64,000 nucleotides of DNA from Treponema bryantii. Lineage in GTDB: Bacteria; Spirochaetota; Spirochaetia; Treponematales; Treponemataceae. Each line of letters starts with the position of its first letter. Position 1 is the stretch's first letter. The notes under the pieces are model-generated. The model was not told the DNA's origin. It did no database searches and saw only the letters and a program-made list of their open reading frames with translations. The stretch spans positions 1 through 64,000 of the forward strand of contig NZ_FOFU01000006.1 in the NCBI RefSeq assembly GCF_900111035.1, given 5' to 3'. Below are positions 45,021-53,987 of the stretch, piece by piece. Made by a program: the position numbers and the translations under genes.

Positions 45021-47404
45021 AAATCCCAGTTATGCTTCGGATAGCGGCCCTTCATTTCCTTACAGATCTCAACCCATGCTCCTGTCCAGAAGTGCTCAAG
45101 ATCTTCAGTAACCTGAAGCGGACGACTGGCCGGCGACAATAGACGCAACAGAACTTTTTTCCCGCAGATTTGTGGTGTTGTAAAACAGCCGAAAATTCGC
45201 TGGATTATGATTTCAATAATCGGACGGATTTCTGCCTGTTTTTCGTATTTTACTTTAACACGACGCCCGTTTTCAAGAACAAGCTGTTCTGGAGCCTCGC
45301 GATCAATTTCTGAACCATTAAGATACCAGTAAAGGGCATCATAAACAATTTGAGGAGTAAGTGTATTAGACCCGCTTAAAAATGGAATGAGCCATTCGCG
45401 GACATTTTCAGAAAGACGGCTGTATAACGAGTTTTCCAGGCCGCATGCCTCCTTATCGATTCCCTCATCCTTCTGCTGCTCAATAAACTCTGCACGAAGC
45501 AAAAGGCTTTCAACCCTCGCATCTTTTGGTACAGAATCAAAACCTTTTTCTGTAATTTCGGTAACCCAGGCTTCAGCAAAATCTTCGGGATGAGTAGGCA
45601 CTTTCTTAGAAGAAAGCACTATTTCCCCATAACATTTCTGTTCAAATTTCTGCAAAGTTCCATGAGCAAATGAGCAGATTTCGCGAATTTCACAGTTTTT
45701 CTCAAGAAACTCTCCGATTTTGGCCTCAGGCAATTCAGCAAAATCAAAAATTACAGCATCAGCGTTTTTAGCCATAACCTCAGGCGCAACAAGCCACACA
45801 GGAGCATTTGACTTATAAAGTCTTGCCTGACGTCCTCCCGCAAACTTATATTCAGCAGGCTCAACACCAGGAGCACTTGTCCGCATTGCAAGACGATCCG
45901 GATATCCGCTCAAAATCAAAAAATCAGATTTATCTTCAACTACGTAATTACAAGCCTTTAAACGGCGTTCCATGTCAGCAATAAACCGATTCTGCAATTC
46001 CCGAGACGAGCCCGAATAATTACTGAACTTCAGTAAAAGCTCTCGTCCTTCTTCGCTCAACCGGCCAGTACCATTATCAAAAGCCTCAAGCGCAATACTG
46101 CCAAGCCGCGGATGCACACCAAGAGTCAGCGCAGTCCTTCCCTTTTCTGTAAGGTGACCATCATCACGAATCAAACCAAGCTGCCGTAAAAGAGTACTGC
46201 TTGTTTTCCACGCTGCTTTCGAAGGACTGTCCAGCCAGTCAATTCCTTCAACACTGTAAACGCCACGCTCGCTGCATTCAAGAACAACCGGAACAAGATC
46301 TGTCCTTAAGATTTCCGGAGCCAATTCTTTTACACGAGGGTCATGCTCATCCCAAAGACGGATACAGGTTCCTTCACAAATACGACCGGCACGACCTTTC
46401 CGCTGCTCAGCTGAAAATTCACTTTCAACTTCTGTAGAAAGCTTTTCCATACCGGTATTCAAATCCATGCGGTTTATGCGGGCAAGCCCAGAATCAATAA
46501 CTGTTGTGACGCCGGGAACCGTAAGCGAAGTTTCCGCAATAGCAGAAGACAAAATGACACGTCGCTTTGCATCCTCACCATCATAAGGTGGTTTTATAAC
46601 CCGCTTCTGCTCTTCAAGAGAAACACTCGAATGAAGTACACAAAGTTCTGTATCGCTATCAGCATCAAAATCACCAGTTTCAAGAAGTGCTTCCTGTGCC
46701 TTACGGATATCAGCAATTCCCGGCAGGAAAACAAGAATATTACCCATTACGTCAGATCTCAGCACATCTTTCACAGCCGCAACCACAGACTTCTCCGGCT
46801 CATACAAAACCTTTACCGGGAACTGTCTTCCAGGAACAGAAAAGACTGGAACTTCACCAACCGTCCCAAGATAATTCTGTAAACGCTTAGTATCAATTGT
46901 TGCCGACATAATCACAACAAAAAGATCGTCCCGCAGCTGCATCGCTTCTTTCAAAAAAGCAAGCGAAAGATCCGTATTCACCGATCTTTCGTGAAACTCA
47001 TCCAAAACAACAACATTGTAATCTTCCAAAGCAGGATCGCTCTGTAACTGGCGGACAAGAATAGCCTCAGTCACAACCTCCAGCCTTGTATCACGGGTAA
47101 TCTTACTTTCAAGATGAATTTTATAACCAATCGGATTTCCACAATCTGTCTGCCCCAGAGAACCCGATTCCGCCAGTTCTCCAAGTCTGTTCGACACACC
47201 CAAAACCGCAATTCGTCGAGGCTCCGTCATCAAAATCTTTCCAGAAAAATGTTCCAGCAAAGCAAGCGGAAGCACAGTGGATTTTCCAGCCGCCGTTTCT
47301 GCAGTTAAAATCAAAAAACGCGAAGGAGAATCTTTCAATGCATTACAAATCTGCTCGAGATAAGGAGTGATAGGAAATTGAGATAAATTAAAATTTTCAG
47401 GCAT
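44984..47404 (-). CDS. hrpB: ATP-dependent helicase HrpB
   Basis: 806 residues. The DEAH-type helicase core has Walker A 'TAETAAGKSTVLPLALLEHF', Walker B 'VVLDEFHERSVNTDLSLAFL', 'IVMSATID', 'LVFLPGIADIRKAQ' and the 'QRKGRAGR' motif. The HA2 and HrpB-specific C-terminal parts follow ('LLRLLSPASRPLQVTEDLEHFW', 'RYPKHNWDLP'). The family is a putative RNA helicase whose cellular role is poorly known. The extreme C-terminus is encoded by a dispersed repeat. The phosphatase gene ends 4 nt upstream. Confidence 0.92.
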   Translation of the reverse strand: MPENFNLSQFPITPYLEQICNALKDSPSRFLILTAETAAGKSTVLPLALLEHFSGKILMTEPRRIAVLGVSNRLGELAESGSLGQTDCGNPIGYKIHLESKITRDTRLEVVTEAILVRQLQSDPALEDYNVVVLDEFHERSVNTDLSLAFLKEAMQLRDDLFVVIMSATIDTKRLQNYLGTVGEVPVFSVPGRQFPVKVLYEPEKSVVAAVKDVLRSDVMGNILVFLPGIADIRKAQEALLETGDFDADSDTELCVLHSSVSLEEQKRVIKPPYDGEDAKRRVILSSAIAETSLTVPGVTTVIDSGLARINRMDLNTGMEKLSTEVESEFSAEQRKGRAGRICEGTCIRLWDEHDPRVKELAPEILRTDLVPVVLECSERGVYSVEGIDWLDSPSKAAWKTSSTLLRQLGLIRDDGHLTEKGRTALTLGVHPRLGSIALEAFDNGTGRLSEEGRELLLKFSNYSGSSRELQNRFIADMERRLKACNYVVEDKSDFLILSGYPDRLAMRTSAPGVEPAEYKFAGGRQARLYKSNAPVWLVAPEVMAKNADAVIFDFAELPEAKIGEFLEKNCEIREICSFAHGTLQKFEQKCYGEIVLSSKKVPTHPEDFAEAWVTEITEKGFDSVPKDARVESLLLRAEFIEQQKDEGIDKEACGLENSLYSRLSENVREWLIPFLSGSNTLTPQIVYDALYWYLNGSEIDREAPEQLVLENGRRVKVKYEKQAEIRPIIEIIIQRIFGCFTTPQICGKKVLLRLLSPASRPLQVTEDLEHFWTGAWVEICKEMKGRYPKHNWDLPKIEEPLKSKP

Positions 47405-47407
47405 TTT

Positions 47408-48727
47408 TTATTTTTTCAATACAATGATAGTAAGGTCATCATTCTGCTCACGAGTTCCGCAGAATGAATAAATGCTGTTAGCAATAAAGCTAACCTGCTC
47501 AGCTGCAGATTTTTCGATATTTAGTTTAGCAGCTTCCAGCAGACGTTCCTTACCAAAGTATTCATCTTTTTCATTTTTAATATCAATAACACCATCAGAA
47601 AAAAGAATCAACTCATCACCATCTTCAAAATCATAATAGAGCGATTCATAATAAACTGGAAAACCTGCAATACCTATAACACCGACAGCCTTTTCACCCA
47701 GCTGAACAAAGCTGCACTCACCAGTTTTCTTTTTATACAGAATTGGAGCCGGATGTCCAGCATCAACAAGTTCAAATTTATTTTCATAAAGGCGAACAAG
47801 AATACCAGTAAGATAATTTTGAATTTCGCCCTTTTCTTCTATAACGCGGTCATTTATTTTATTAACAATTTCCCAGAGTTCAACATCCGGCTGATTGTAA
47901 AATTCCTGATGGATAATATTTTTAACAAGCATAGTCACAAGACCAGAAGAAATACCATGACCTGAAACATCAAAAACTCCAAGTCCATCAAGCTTCTCGC
48001 CAGTCTTATAAAAATCGTAAAGGTCACCAGAAACTCCAACCATCGGACGGCTGAAATATCCTACCTCATATTTTTTAATATTCTCAATTTCCTGTCTGAA
48101 AAAATTCTGCTGAATTATCGCAGCCATCTTAATTTCATTTTCAAGAGAATCGCTGTGATTTTTCAAATAATATTCAATTCTATAAACAACCCGGGTATAA
48201 ATTAAAACTACAAAAAGAATAATAAAAACCGTAATTGTAATATTCATACATCTGATGCCAAATAAAGTTCCAGCCGTTACCTGCGCATGAGCCTCAATAT
48301 TTCGACATGAGAAATAAATATAAAGCAACGAACTTAAAGCAGTAATCGGCAATGCATATCTTTTTTTATTCTCAAAAATAAGGAATGGTAAAAGACCCAT
48401 CAGAAGAATAAACGAATGGAAACTGCTGTATGAACCAAGATAATAATCCGCCATAATCTGATGTACAATTACTTCCAGCAAACCAATATTATAAACAAAT
48501 ACAAAAGACTTAAGTCGTGGAACAAAAATTAAAATCAGGGTGAAAATTGTAATACTGACGAAGTTGTAATAGAACATCGGTTTTAAGTCTATTGCATAGA
48601 AAAAAATACAAATAGCCGAGTGGTATACTAGTGAACATATGCAAACAAAAATAGAAACGAGTCGCGCCCTCTGATAAGAGGATGTGAGACCATTCAAACC
48701 TTTTCCCCGTTTTTGTTTAAAGTCCAT
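47408..48727 (-). CDS. Membrane-bound PP2C (SpoIIE-type) protein phosphatase
   Basis: 439 residues. About six hydrophobic helices (25-190) are followed by a coiled linker and the SpoIIE/PP2C domain ('EVGYFSRPMVGVSGDLYDFY', 'LGVFDVSGHGISSGLVTMLVKNI', 'VDAGHPAPILYKKK', 'LILFSDGVIDIKNEKDEYFG', 'DDLTIIVLKK'), with the metal-binding Asp residues present. It should dephosphorylate an anti-sigma-antagonist-like partner, which is not encoded nearby. There is no ribosome site; TATAAT at 48734-48739 lies 6 nt before the ATG, so the transcript may be leaderless. Confidence 0.9.
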   Translation of the reverse strand: MDFKQKRGKGLNGLTSSYQRARLVSIFVCICSLVYHSAICIFFYAIDLKPMFYYNFVSITIFTLILIFVPRLKSFVFVYNIGLLEVIVHQIMADYYLGSYSSFHSFILLMGLLPFLIFENKKRYALPITALSSLLYIYFSCRNIEAHAQVTAGTLFGIRCMNITITVFIILFVVLIYTRVVYRIEYYLKNHSDSLENEIKMAAIIQQNFFRQEIENIKKYEVGYFSRPMVGVSGDLYDFYKTGEKLDGLGVFDVSGHGISSGLVTMLVKNIIHQEFYNQPDVELWEIVNKINDRVIEEKGEIQNYLTGILVRLYENKFELVDAGHPAPILYKKKTGECSFVQLGEKAVGVIGIAGFPVYYESLYYDFEDGDELILFSDGVIDIKNEKDEYFGKERLLEAAKLNIEKSAAEQVSFIANSIYSFCGTREQNDDLTIIVLKK

Positions 48728-48781
48728 TTTATCATTATATATTGTTTTTCAAATTTTTTAAAATATTTTATTTTCCATATT

Positions 48782-50116
48782 TTAAACAGTTCTACCGTCC
48801 CACTCTTTTGAATGTTCACGTTCGAATCGAATAGCAGCATCAAAATCAACATCCGGTGCACAGTTCTGTTCGACATTCAAAGCAACCGTATGAAGACGAC
48901 GGATACAATCAGATTTATCTTTATATCCCAGCTTCGATTTTTCTATGCTATCCCGCAGAATACGAATTGACTCATCATAAATCTTCAGCGGTACCGGGAA
49001 CGGATGTCCATCCTTACCGCCATGCGCAAAACTAAAACGAGCAGGATCTGTAAAGCGGCTCGGAGTTCCATAAATCACTTCGCTCACCAGCGCAAGAGAC
49101 TGCAGAGTTCTCGGACCAAGTCCAGGCGTCAGCAGCAGTTCCTCAAAATCTTTTGGCTGAGAATTATAAGCCGTAGCAAGTACTCCACCCAATCTCTTAA
49201 GATCCACATCCTGTTTCCTGACTTCATGGTGATTAGGCATAACTATCGAACGTTCGTTAGCTAATTCCGGGAATAACTCCAGTTGTTCTGGCATGGATAA
49301 GGGGGAAGTCTCCCCCTCGCCCGCACTTCGTTGCGTGCTACCCCTTCTAACGGGGGACACCCCCGTAACGCCCCCATCCTGTAATAGTATTATTTCACTG
49401 GCCGGTTTTTCTATCTGAAGAATTTCATTTATCATTCGCTCCGGCTCTTCACGGCTCATCTCAAGAATAGAACTGCGGGCTTTATCAGCCTGAGAATCTG
49501 TAAGGTTTAAGATTTTTCCTTTATTATCTCCAACTACTCCACTATGCGGTTCTTCAACAAACGAACGTAAGTTAGTTGAACACCAGTGATATCTTCTAGC
49601 CTTTTTTTCTGCAGTATTCATCCCCTGCTGAACAACAGCCCAGCTTCCACTTCGAGTTAAAACAAAATTATGCTGATAAAGCTGAAATCCATCCTGCACC
49701 GCATTATTGTCCACTTTAGCTACAAGTTTACTGTTGCGGATCAGCGCATCTCCATCAAGCCCTTCTGCATCTGCAATTCCTAAGAGTTCATCAGGAGTCA
49801 TTCGAGAATATTTTCCACGGCCACCACAAACATAGATACCAAGCTCTTTAGCTCTCGGATTAAGTCCACGCTTCAATGCATACATTACACTTGTTGTAAT
49901 TCCAGAACTATGCCAGTCCATTCCCATTACAGCACCAAACGACTGAAACCATAATGGATCACTTAGACGAACAAGAACTTCTTCAGGACCAAAGTTTTCA
50001 ACAAGGGATTCTGTTATAAGAGTTCCTAAAACCATCATACGGTCAGCAAGCCATCTCGGCACTGTTCCAGTATGAAGAGGTAAATCTGCATGTCCGCTGT
50101 TTCTTATTCCACCCAT
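48782..50116 (-). CDS. DUF763 family protein with repeat-derived insertion
   Basis: 444 residues of DUF763: 'HADLPLHTGTVPRWLADRMMVLG', 'WHSSGITTSVMYALKRGLNP', 'LGIYVCGGRGKYSRMTPDELL' and 'LLLTPGLGPRTLQSLALVSEVIYG' (a helix-hairpin-helix-like DNA-binding motif). The function is unknown; the HhH motif hints at nucleic acid. Residues about 246-272 ('GGVTGVSPVRRGSTQ', 'RSAGEGETSPL') are the translation of a dispersed repeat (49299-49376) inserted in frame in a loop between the two halves. Confidence 0.85.
   Translation of the reverse strand: MGGIRNSGHADLPLHTGTVPRWLADRMMVLGTLITESLVENFGPEEVLVRLSDPLWFQSFGAVMGMDWHSSGITTSVMYALKRGLNPRAKELGIYVCGGRGKYSRMTPDELLGIADAEGLDGDALIRNSKLVAKVDNNAVQDGFQLYQHNFVLTRSGSWAVVQQGMNTAEKKARRYHWCSTNLRSFVEEPHSGVVGDNKGKILNLTDSQADKARSSILEMSREEPERMINEILQIEKPASEIILLQDGGVTGVSPVRRGSTQRSAGEGETSPLSMPEQLELFPELANERSIVMPNHHEVRKQDVDLKRLGGVLATAYNSQPKDFEELLLTPGLGPRTLQSLALVSEVIYGTPSRFTDPARFSFAHGGKDGHPFPVPLKIYDESIRILRDSIEKSKLGYKDKSDCIRRLHTVALNVEQNCAPDVDFDAAIRFEREHSKEWDGRTV
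49299..49376. repeat. Dispersed palindromic repeat inside the DUF763 gene
   Basis: Two hairpins, GGGGGAAG-TCTCCCCC and ACGGGGG-ACACCCCCGT, are joined by 'CGCACTTCGTTGCGTGCTACC'. Related wording occurs at 42306-42345 between proA and proB, and at 63561-63674, where 'GCTACCCCTTCT' is again followed by a G/C-run hairpin. The stretch is far more GC-rich than the gene around it and has no stop codon in the gene's frame. Confidence 0.75.
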
Positions 50117-50181
50117 TTTCCAAACCCGGTTTTATTATATCATGAACAATAAAGGACCGCCAACGGCCACCAGGAGGTAAT

Positions 50182-51084
50182 ATGAAAACTTACACTGCTC
50201 AGTTTTTTTCTCAGGAAAAATATAAACTCGGAGAATCCCCATTTTACGATTCACGTACAAAAACAATTTCCTGGGTCGACATTATGGACAAAAAGTTTTT
50301 TACTCTAGGACCAGATGGAGTTCGTAAAACCTTCTGTTTTAATCAGGCAATTGGTTCAGCCGTTCCAACTGTCAAAGAAAGCTGTTATCTTATTGCCGGA
50401 ACTGACGGTCTTTATCTTCAGGAAACAAAATCAAATGATTCTGCCTCTGAAACTCCAGCTCCAAAGCTTATCAAAAATCTGAAAGATTATTATGAATCAT
50501 ACCAGCGTTCCAATGACGCCAAAGCAGATCCGGCCGGACGACTTTTTTTAGGTTCATCTGTAGATGACAATATACACGAAGCAAGCGGAAACCTTTTCTG
50601 TCTTGATACTCTAAAAGACAACGAAATCACCTGTCTCCAGCCAAATACAAAAATCTCAAATGGAATGGCCTGGAGTGCTGATCGAAAAAAATTTTATTTT
50701 TCCGATACACTGCAATATGCCGTTTTTTCATACGATTACAATTTAGAAACTGGAGAAATCTCAAATAGAAAAGTATTGTTTACTCCAGAAGAAAACAAAG
50801 GTCTTACAGATGGAATGTGTATCGATGCTGATGACAATCTCTGGGTAGCCTTCTGGGGTGGCAGCCGTATAGAACAACGCAGCACAAAAGACGGCTCTCT
50901 TTTAGCAGTAATAAATGTAGATGCAAAGAACGTTACATCCTGCTGTTTTATCGGCGACAATCTCGATACTCTCTTTATCACTACTTCAGGAAATGAACAG
51001 ACAGGTGAACATGACGGCTGTTTATTTACCTGCAAAGTTGATGTTAAAGGTTGCGGCTGTGATTACTTTAAATTGGTAATATAA
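50182..51084 (+). CDS. SMP-30/gluconolactonase family protein
   Basis: 300 residues of a six-bladed calcium propeller: 'LGESPFYDSRTKTISWVDIMDKKFF', 'RSNDAKADPAGRLFLGSS', 'ISNGMAWSADRKKFYFSDT' and 'GLTDGMCIDADDNLWVAFWGG'. The Glu, Asn and Asp metal ligands of the family are in place. It is likely a sugar lactonase; the exact lactone is unknown. AGGAGG precedes the ATG. Its 3' end overlaps the convergent XRE gene by 22 nt. Confidence 0.88.
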   Translation: MKTYTAQFFSQEKYKLGESPFYDSRTKTISWVDIMDKKFFTLGPDGVRKTFCFNQAIGSAVPTVKESCYLIAGTDGLYLQETKSNDSASETPAPKLIKNLKDYYESYQRSNDAKADPAGRLFLGSSVDDNIHEASGNLFCLDTLKDNEITCLQPNTKISNGMAWSADRKKFYFSDTLQYAVFSYDYNLETGEISNRKVLFTPEENKGLTDGMCIDADDNLWVAFWGGSRIEQRSTKDGSLLAVINVDAKNVTSCCFIGDNLDTLFITTSGNEQTGEHDGCLFTCKVDVKGCGCDYFKLVI

Positions 51085-51623
51085 CCTAAGGCTGCACCGC
51101 CACAGGCAATCACTCCTATAGCGAGGCCACCAAGAGCAATCGGTGCTACAGCAACACCGCCAAGGGCAACAATCAAGCCTGCTGCAAGTCCTCCAAGAGA
51201 GACAAGGCCTGCACTTACTCCTCCAACTGAAACTACACCAGCACTGATTCCGCCCATTGCAATCACACCAACTGCAATATCACCAATGGCAATAATTCCT
51301 TTGGCCCTTCGGGGAACAATTCCTCCAAGATTTATATGAATCATTGGAACGCCATTAAACATCCGTTTGCTTTTATACTCAAAGCCGATTTCCCGTGCTC
51401 TGCTGCTATTTGAGGAAACATTCACAAAAGACTTGTTATCAAGAAGTTCATCCACACTGATATTGAAAATATTTGAAAGCATTTTCAGCTGTTCAGGATT
51501 TGGCGAAGTTTCTCCTGTCTCCCAGTTTGAAACTGTCTGACGTGCTACATTCAGCTTTTCTGCGAGCATTTCCTGTGACATACCATTTTTTTTACGGCAT
51601 TCATAAATTTTTGCACCTAACAT
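51063..51623 (-). CDS. XRE family regulator with glycine-rich repeat tail
   Basis: 186 residues. The Cro/C1 helix-turn-helix is at residues 5-58 ('KKNGMSQEMLAEKLNVARQTVSNWETGET'). The C-terminal 85 residues are hydrophobic repeats of about 8-10 residues ('AIGDIAVGVIAMGGISAGV', 'GGVSAGLVSLGGLAAGL' and so on), like the Gly/Ala tails of some Firmicutes-type regulators that may form beta-rolls or contact membranes. The target is unknown. A GAGGTGA ribosome site and a TATAAT box lie upstream. Confidence 0.8.
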   Translation of the reverse strand: MLGAKIYECRKKNGMSQEMLAEKLNVARQTVSNWETGETSPNPEQLKMLSNIFNISVDELLDNKSFVNVSSNSSRAREIGFEYKSKRMFNGVPMIHINLGGIVPRRAKGIIAIGDIAVGVIAMGGISAGVVSVGGVSAGLVSLGGLAAGLIVALGGVAVAPIALGGLAIGVIACGGAALGYITNLK

Positions 51624-51713
51624 AATTCACCTCACAGATTATAAAATATCCGCATCTTCAGTTACAGTCTACAAAATATCTTAGGAATTTCCGCAAAGAA
51701 ACCTAACATTTCC

Positions 51714-52058
51714 TTAATTATTATCAAGTTCAGCTTTTATTACTTCAAAATCTTCTTCAGTAATATTGTGTTTTTCCATATCGACGTGGCCATCTACAAA
51801 GGTAATGCCTTCGGCTTCGAGTTTTTCCCGCTGAGCATCTGGCCCACCAAAAGAAAAACTGCCTGAACAAAAACCTTTTGCATTAACCACCCGATGACAA
51901 GGAGTTATCTGATTACTTGGATTTTCGTGAAGGGCGTTTCCAACATAGCGGCGAAGATTACAGTTTCCTGCAAGAGCTGCAACCTGAGAATAGGATGCAA
52001 CTTTTCCGCGTGGAATCAATCTAACCGCTGCATAGATTTTTTCTTTCAAATCAGACAT
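51714..52058 (-). CDS. MGMT family methyltransferase-like DNA repair protein
   Basis: 114 residues, only the C-terminal alkyltransferase domain. 'IYAAVRLIPRGKVASYSQVAALAG' is the HTH DNA-binding part with the Arg finger region nearby, and 'ITPCHRVVNAKG' holds the acceptor Cys54. Because the Cys is present, it could be a working small O6-alkylguanine transferase, unlike the ATL proteins that lack it. It is near a DNA-glycosylase-like gene. Confidence 0.85.
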   Translation of the reverse strand: MSDLKEKIYAAVRLIPRGKVASYSQVAALAGNCNLRRYVGNALHENPSNQITPCHRVVNAKGFCSGSFSFGGPDAQREKLEAEGITFVDGHVDMEKHNITEEDFEVIKAELDNN

Positions 52059-52079
52059 GACTTTTTTAATAAATTATGA

Positions 52080-52436
52080 TTACCAGTTTTCCCAAACCTT
52101 CTGCTGAAGACCGACAGTGGCTGCAGTTTTTCCATTACGACAAACCGGCTGCTTCATCAACTTTACCTGATTTTCAAACAACTTTGATTCTTTCTCACTG
52201 TCGTCCAGATAAGCAATACTGGCGTAATCTTTAGCCTTGTTATCAATCAGTAAATCAATTGCATCTGCTCGTGACCCCGTTTCTCTTGCGAGTGCAGAAA
52301 CTACTGAGTCGAACTCACCGGGAGACATTTCCTTTTCTTTAAGATCTACAAACTGAAAGTCGATGCGGCGTTCCTTAAAAAATCGCTGAGCCGCCTTTGT
52401 ATCAAAAGATTTATTTGTTCCGAATATCTGAATCAT
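52080..52436 (-). CDS. ArsC/Spx-like thioredoxin-fold protein lacking the N-terminal Cys
   Basis: 118 residues from the ATG at 52436; a longer frame to 52499 adds unrelated residues from inside the upstream gene. It has the ArsC-family layout: 'IQIFGTNKSFDTKAAQRFFKERRIDFQFVDL' and 'LMKQPVCRNGKTAATVG'. The usual catalytic Cys in 'CxxC/CDTCRKA' is replaced by Ser (NKSFDT), so classical arsenate reduction is unlikely; a YffB/Spx-like role is possible. It overlaps the glycosylase gene by 26 nt. Confidence 0.75.
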   Translation of the reverse strand: MIQIFGTNKSFDTKAAQRFFKERRIDFQFVDLKEKEMSPGEFDSVVSALARETGSRADAIDLLIDNKAKDYASIAYLDDSEKESKLFENQVKLMKQPVCRNGKTAATVGLQQKVWENW

Positions 52437-52989
52437 ATCTGGAATGATAACATATTTTCTTATACTCCGCCACAAGCCTTTCCATGCTCCACGCGGCATT
52501 AGCAGGACTTGTACTCGGAAGACATTCGCAGGTCAAACCAAAGCGCTCTTCATATTGTGCTGCGCAAAATTTTTTCCACAAATTAAAAGAAGTTTTTCCT
52601 GTACAAAAGACATGGCGGATTTTTGATTTTTCAAATAATTCAGTAAAATCATTTGGCTTTGCATTTTTTATGCTGGAATCTGCAGCGCCTTGAATATCAC
52701 AGGAAGCAAGCACATCCCAAAGAGCAAGATTGTGGCGAAGTAAAAACTCTCGTCGTTCTGCGATTGCCGCAAGTCGGTCGGGCGCATTATTCGGGAGTTT
52801 CAGTGCCTCGTCAAAAATTTCTGGCACCACCTTCCAGAATCTGTTCTGCGGATGCATGTAGAAAAATCCGGCATTGCGGCTTGCAGGAGACGGCATTGTC
52901 CCAAGGATAAGAACTCGGCTTTCTTCATTCCATACCGGTTCTATTTCATGCAAAATTGTTTCTCTGACGTTTTCTTTTTTATCCGACAT
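52411..52989 (-). CDS. Uracil/hypoxanthine-DNA glycosylase superfamily protein
   Basis: 192 residues. It has the UDG-superfamily pattern 'VLILGTMPSPASRNAGFFYMHPQNRFWKVV' and 'FCTGKTSFNLWKKF', with a late 'LPSTSPANAAWS' loop, as in DNA-deoxyinosine/Mug-like enzymes. It should remove deaminated bases. I prefer the ATG at 52989 over a TTG at 53001. It is part of a compact leftward set with the ArsC-like and kinase-like genes. Confidence 0.82.
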   Translation of the reverse strand: MSDKKENVRETILHEIEPVWNEESRVLILGTMPSPASRNAGFFYMHPQNRFWKVVPEIFDEALKLPNNAPDRLAAIAERREFLLRHNLALWDVLASCDIQGAADSSIKNAKPNDFTELFEKSKIRHVFCTGKTSFNLWKKFCAAQYEERFGLTCECLPSTSPANAAWSMERLVAEYKKICYHSRYDSDIRNK

Positions 52990-53899
52990 ATTCTGCAACA
53001 ATGCTCAAAACAGGTCCAAGATAAGTCGGACCAAAAAGATTCAGATGATTCAAAAGCTGATAGAGATTGTAAAGGTCACGGCGGTTTTCATACCCTGGCT
53101 GCAGAGGATTTGCTTCACGATATGCTTCGTAGAACTCCGGTGGGAAACCGCCAAAGAGTTCTGTCATTGCTAAATCTGCTTCCGCGTGTCCTACGTAAGT
53201 GGCAGGGTCAATCAGCATTGCTTTTCCCTCTGGACCACACATTACATTACCACTCCAGAGATCTCCATGAAGCAGACTTGGCTTTTCTGGTTCAACTAAA
53301 AATTCCTCCAGATGATCCAACAGTTTAGTAACTAACTTACGGTCGTTAGTCTCAAAATAAGAATCCGCTGCCTTAAACTGTGGAGCAAGTCTGTTATCAC
53401 GGAAGAAAGAAATCCAGCTGTCACAAGGTGTATTACACTGTGGCCGTGCACCTATATAATTATCCTGGAAAAATCCGAACTTACCGTTACCCTCAAAATA
53501 AATGGAAGTATCTGCTTTATGCATTTTCGCAAGATTCTGTGCCAGCTCCTGCCAGTAATTCTTCTGCTGCTTTCCGCTTTTTATATACTTCAGTAAAAGA
53601 AAACTATAGCCTACATCTTCACCATCATCAGTTCCTGTACATAAAATTTCTGGAGTACCAATTGCACCAGTTTTTTCGATTGCAGTAAGTCCTGCCGCCT
53701 CTGCTGTAAAAAAGGGCGCATTCTGTTTTGCGTTTGCCTTCATAAAAATATGCTTTCCGTTTGTAAGAGTAAGACCATAGGCCTTATTTATGTCGCCTCC
53801 GGAAAGTCTGTCTGTTTCTGCAATAGCAACTGAATTACCAAAAAGTGCAACAAGTGCCCCAGCAAGAGAATTATAATTTGGTGGAAGTGTAATATTCAT
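52979..53899 (-). CDS. Fructosamine kinase family protein
   Basis: 306 residues from the ATG at 53899; the longer frame covers the divergent promoter. It has 'DRLSGGDINKAYGLTLTNGKHIFMKAN', 'QNLAKMHKAD', 'NGKFGFFQDNYIG', 'LLHGDLWSGNVM' (catalytic loop) and 'LIDPATYVGHAEADLAMTELFGG'. Family members phosphorylate ketoamines (deglycation). It is divergent from the WYL regulator gene. Confidence 0.87.
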   Translation of the reverse strand: MNITLPPNYNSLAGALVALFGNSVAIAETDRLSGGDINKAYGLTLTNGKHIFMKANAKQNAPFFTAEAAGLTAIEKTGAIGTPEILCTGTDDGEDVGYSFLLLKYIKSGKQQKNYWQELAQNLAKMHKADTSIYFEGNGKFGFFQDNYIGARPQCNTPCDSWISFFRDNRLAPQFKAADSYFETNDRKLVTKLLDHLEEFLVEPEKPSLLHGDLWSGNVMCGPEGKAMLIDPATYVGHAEADLAMTELFGGFPPEFYEAYREANPLQPGYENRRDLYNLYQLLNHLNLFGPTYLGPVLSIVAEYVG

Positions 53900-53942
53900 A
53901 AACCCATGATAGACATAAAATCGTGTGATGTCGAGTAGTATT

Positions 53943-53981
53943 AAATATGACATTGCGATGTCATATTTTCAGCTGTATAAT
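53943..53981 (+). promoter_or_regulatory. WYL-regulon operator 1 and leaderless promoter
   Basis: The palindrome ATATGACA-N6-TGTCATAT (53945-53966; arms extend to 10 bp) lies across the -35 position. TATAAT at 53976-53981 is followed by exactly 6 nt and the ATG at 53988. There is no ribosome site. There is no good -35 hexamer, which would suit an activator bound at the palindrome. Confidence 0.75.
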
Positions 53982-53987
53982 TTCCTT

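Noticed and set aside
49299-49376. Frameshift or assembly error in the DUF763 gene
   Set aside because: The reading frame continues on both sides with family-like sequence, so an in-frame insertion explains it better.
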